Part shown: positions 63,706 to 64,000 of the stretch, piece after piece
Layout of the letters: each line of letters starts with the position of its first letter
Numbering within the stretch: the first letter of the stretch is position 1
Origin: Taudactylus pleione
Lineage: Eukaryota; Chordata; Amphibia; Anura; Myobatrachidae
Direction: 5' to 3'
DNA: 64,000 bases
NCBI GenBank assembly: GCA_031769625.1
Contig: JAUIMM010000015.1
Coordinates: 26,814,501 to 26,878,500 of the forward strand
Translations under genes and position numbers: made by a program
Notes under the pieces: generated by a model
The model's input: only the letters and a program-made list of their open reading frames with translations
Database searches by the model: none
Told to the model about the DNA's origin: nothing

Positions 63706-64000
63706 TTTTTTAGCACTTAGGGGGAGCACCCCTGACGGACAGAGCACCCCCTGGACAACACTACAGCACCCCTTTAGGACTGGGACACTGCACAGGACTT
63801 TGGAGTGGACACAGCCCCTATGGACAACTGACTGCACAACACAGTCCAGCCAGCCCCTATGGACTTTGAAGTAGTGGACACAGCCCCTATAAACAACAGC
63901 AGCACAGCACAACACAGCCAGCCCCTATGGACTTTGAAGTAGTGGACACAGCCCCTATGGACAACAGCAGCACAGCGCAGCACAGCACAGCACAACACTA
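63706..64000. other. hAT copy B right arm, incomplete
   Basis: Non-coding, with repeated cagcccctatggac and cagcacagcacag words. It corresponds to 55096-55390 of copy A, then the window ends. Confidence 0.8.

Larger units (their letters stand above)
56575..64000. mobile_element. hAT transposon copy B, cut by window end
   Basis: It begins TAGGGGTGTGCACCGG at 56575, with candidate target octamer tgcaccac before it. It is colinear with copy A through the transposase, the tandem array and the following cagcccctatgga-rich region. The right end lies beyond base 64000, so completeness cannot be judged. Confidence 0.9.

Overview
The window looks like a stretch of a large vertebrate genome, most likely an anuran amphibian (inference). 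The reasons are: spliced genes with GT/AG introns, low gene density, a PKC-like kinase of a type I associate with frog genomes, and a mix of Gmr1-like gypsy, BEL/Pao, Penelope, PIF/Harbinger and ZBED-type hAT elements with many fold-back MITEs and minisatellites. Nothing looks bacterial.

Region 1 (1-17137) holds the only host-like gene. It is five in-phase exons of a PKC-like Ser/Thr kinase on the minus strand (17137 to 1260), running off the left edge. Exon 2 carries a one-base frameshift, so this copy is a pseudogene or holds a homopolymer-adjacent assembly error. The introns contain a 45-bp minisatellite, a 20-bp minisatellite, mariner and Penelope relics, and a non-autonomous hAT element with a perfect 8-bp target duplication.

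Region 2 (17138-25027) is MITEs, a SINE-like repeat, a decayed hAT transposase and perfect snap-back hairpins.

Region 3 (25028-42362) is a nest of transposons. A BEL/Pao relic is interrupted by two multi-hairpin MITEs. Next comes a 5.6-kb Gmr1-like gypsy element with integrase upstream of reverse transcriptase, a SCAN-like gag and nearly identical LTRs. Then comes a 7-kb PIF/Harbinger element with TAA target duplications, a HARBI1 transposase with one frameshift, and an intact four-exon Myb/SANT-like gene.

Region 4 (42363-48170) has two minisatellites, two more multi-hairpin MITEs whose ends match the Harbinger element, and a long-arm MITE.

Region 5 (48171-64000) contains two related ZBED-type hAT transposons. 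Copy A (48171-55641) has a frameshifted transposase. Copy B (from 56575, cut by the window end) has an intact 1043-residue transposase. Both carry about 20 tandem units of about 157 bp directly upstream of the transposase start, with different higher-order duplications.

The most interesting observations are the MITE family built almost entirely of consecutive hairpins whose stems are exchanged between copies, its probable autonomous partner in the same window, and the large tandem arrays upstream of the transposase genes.
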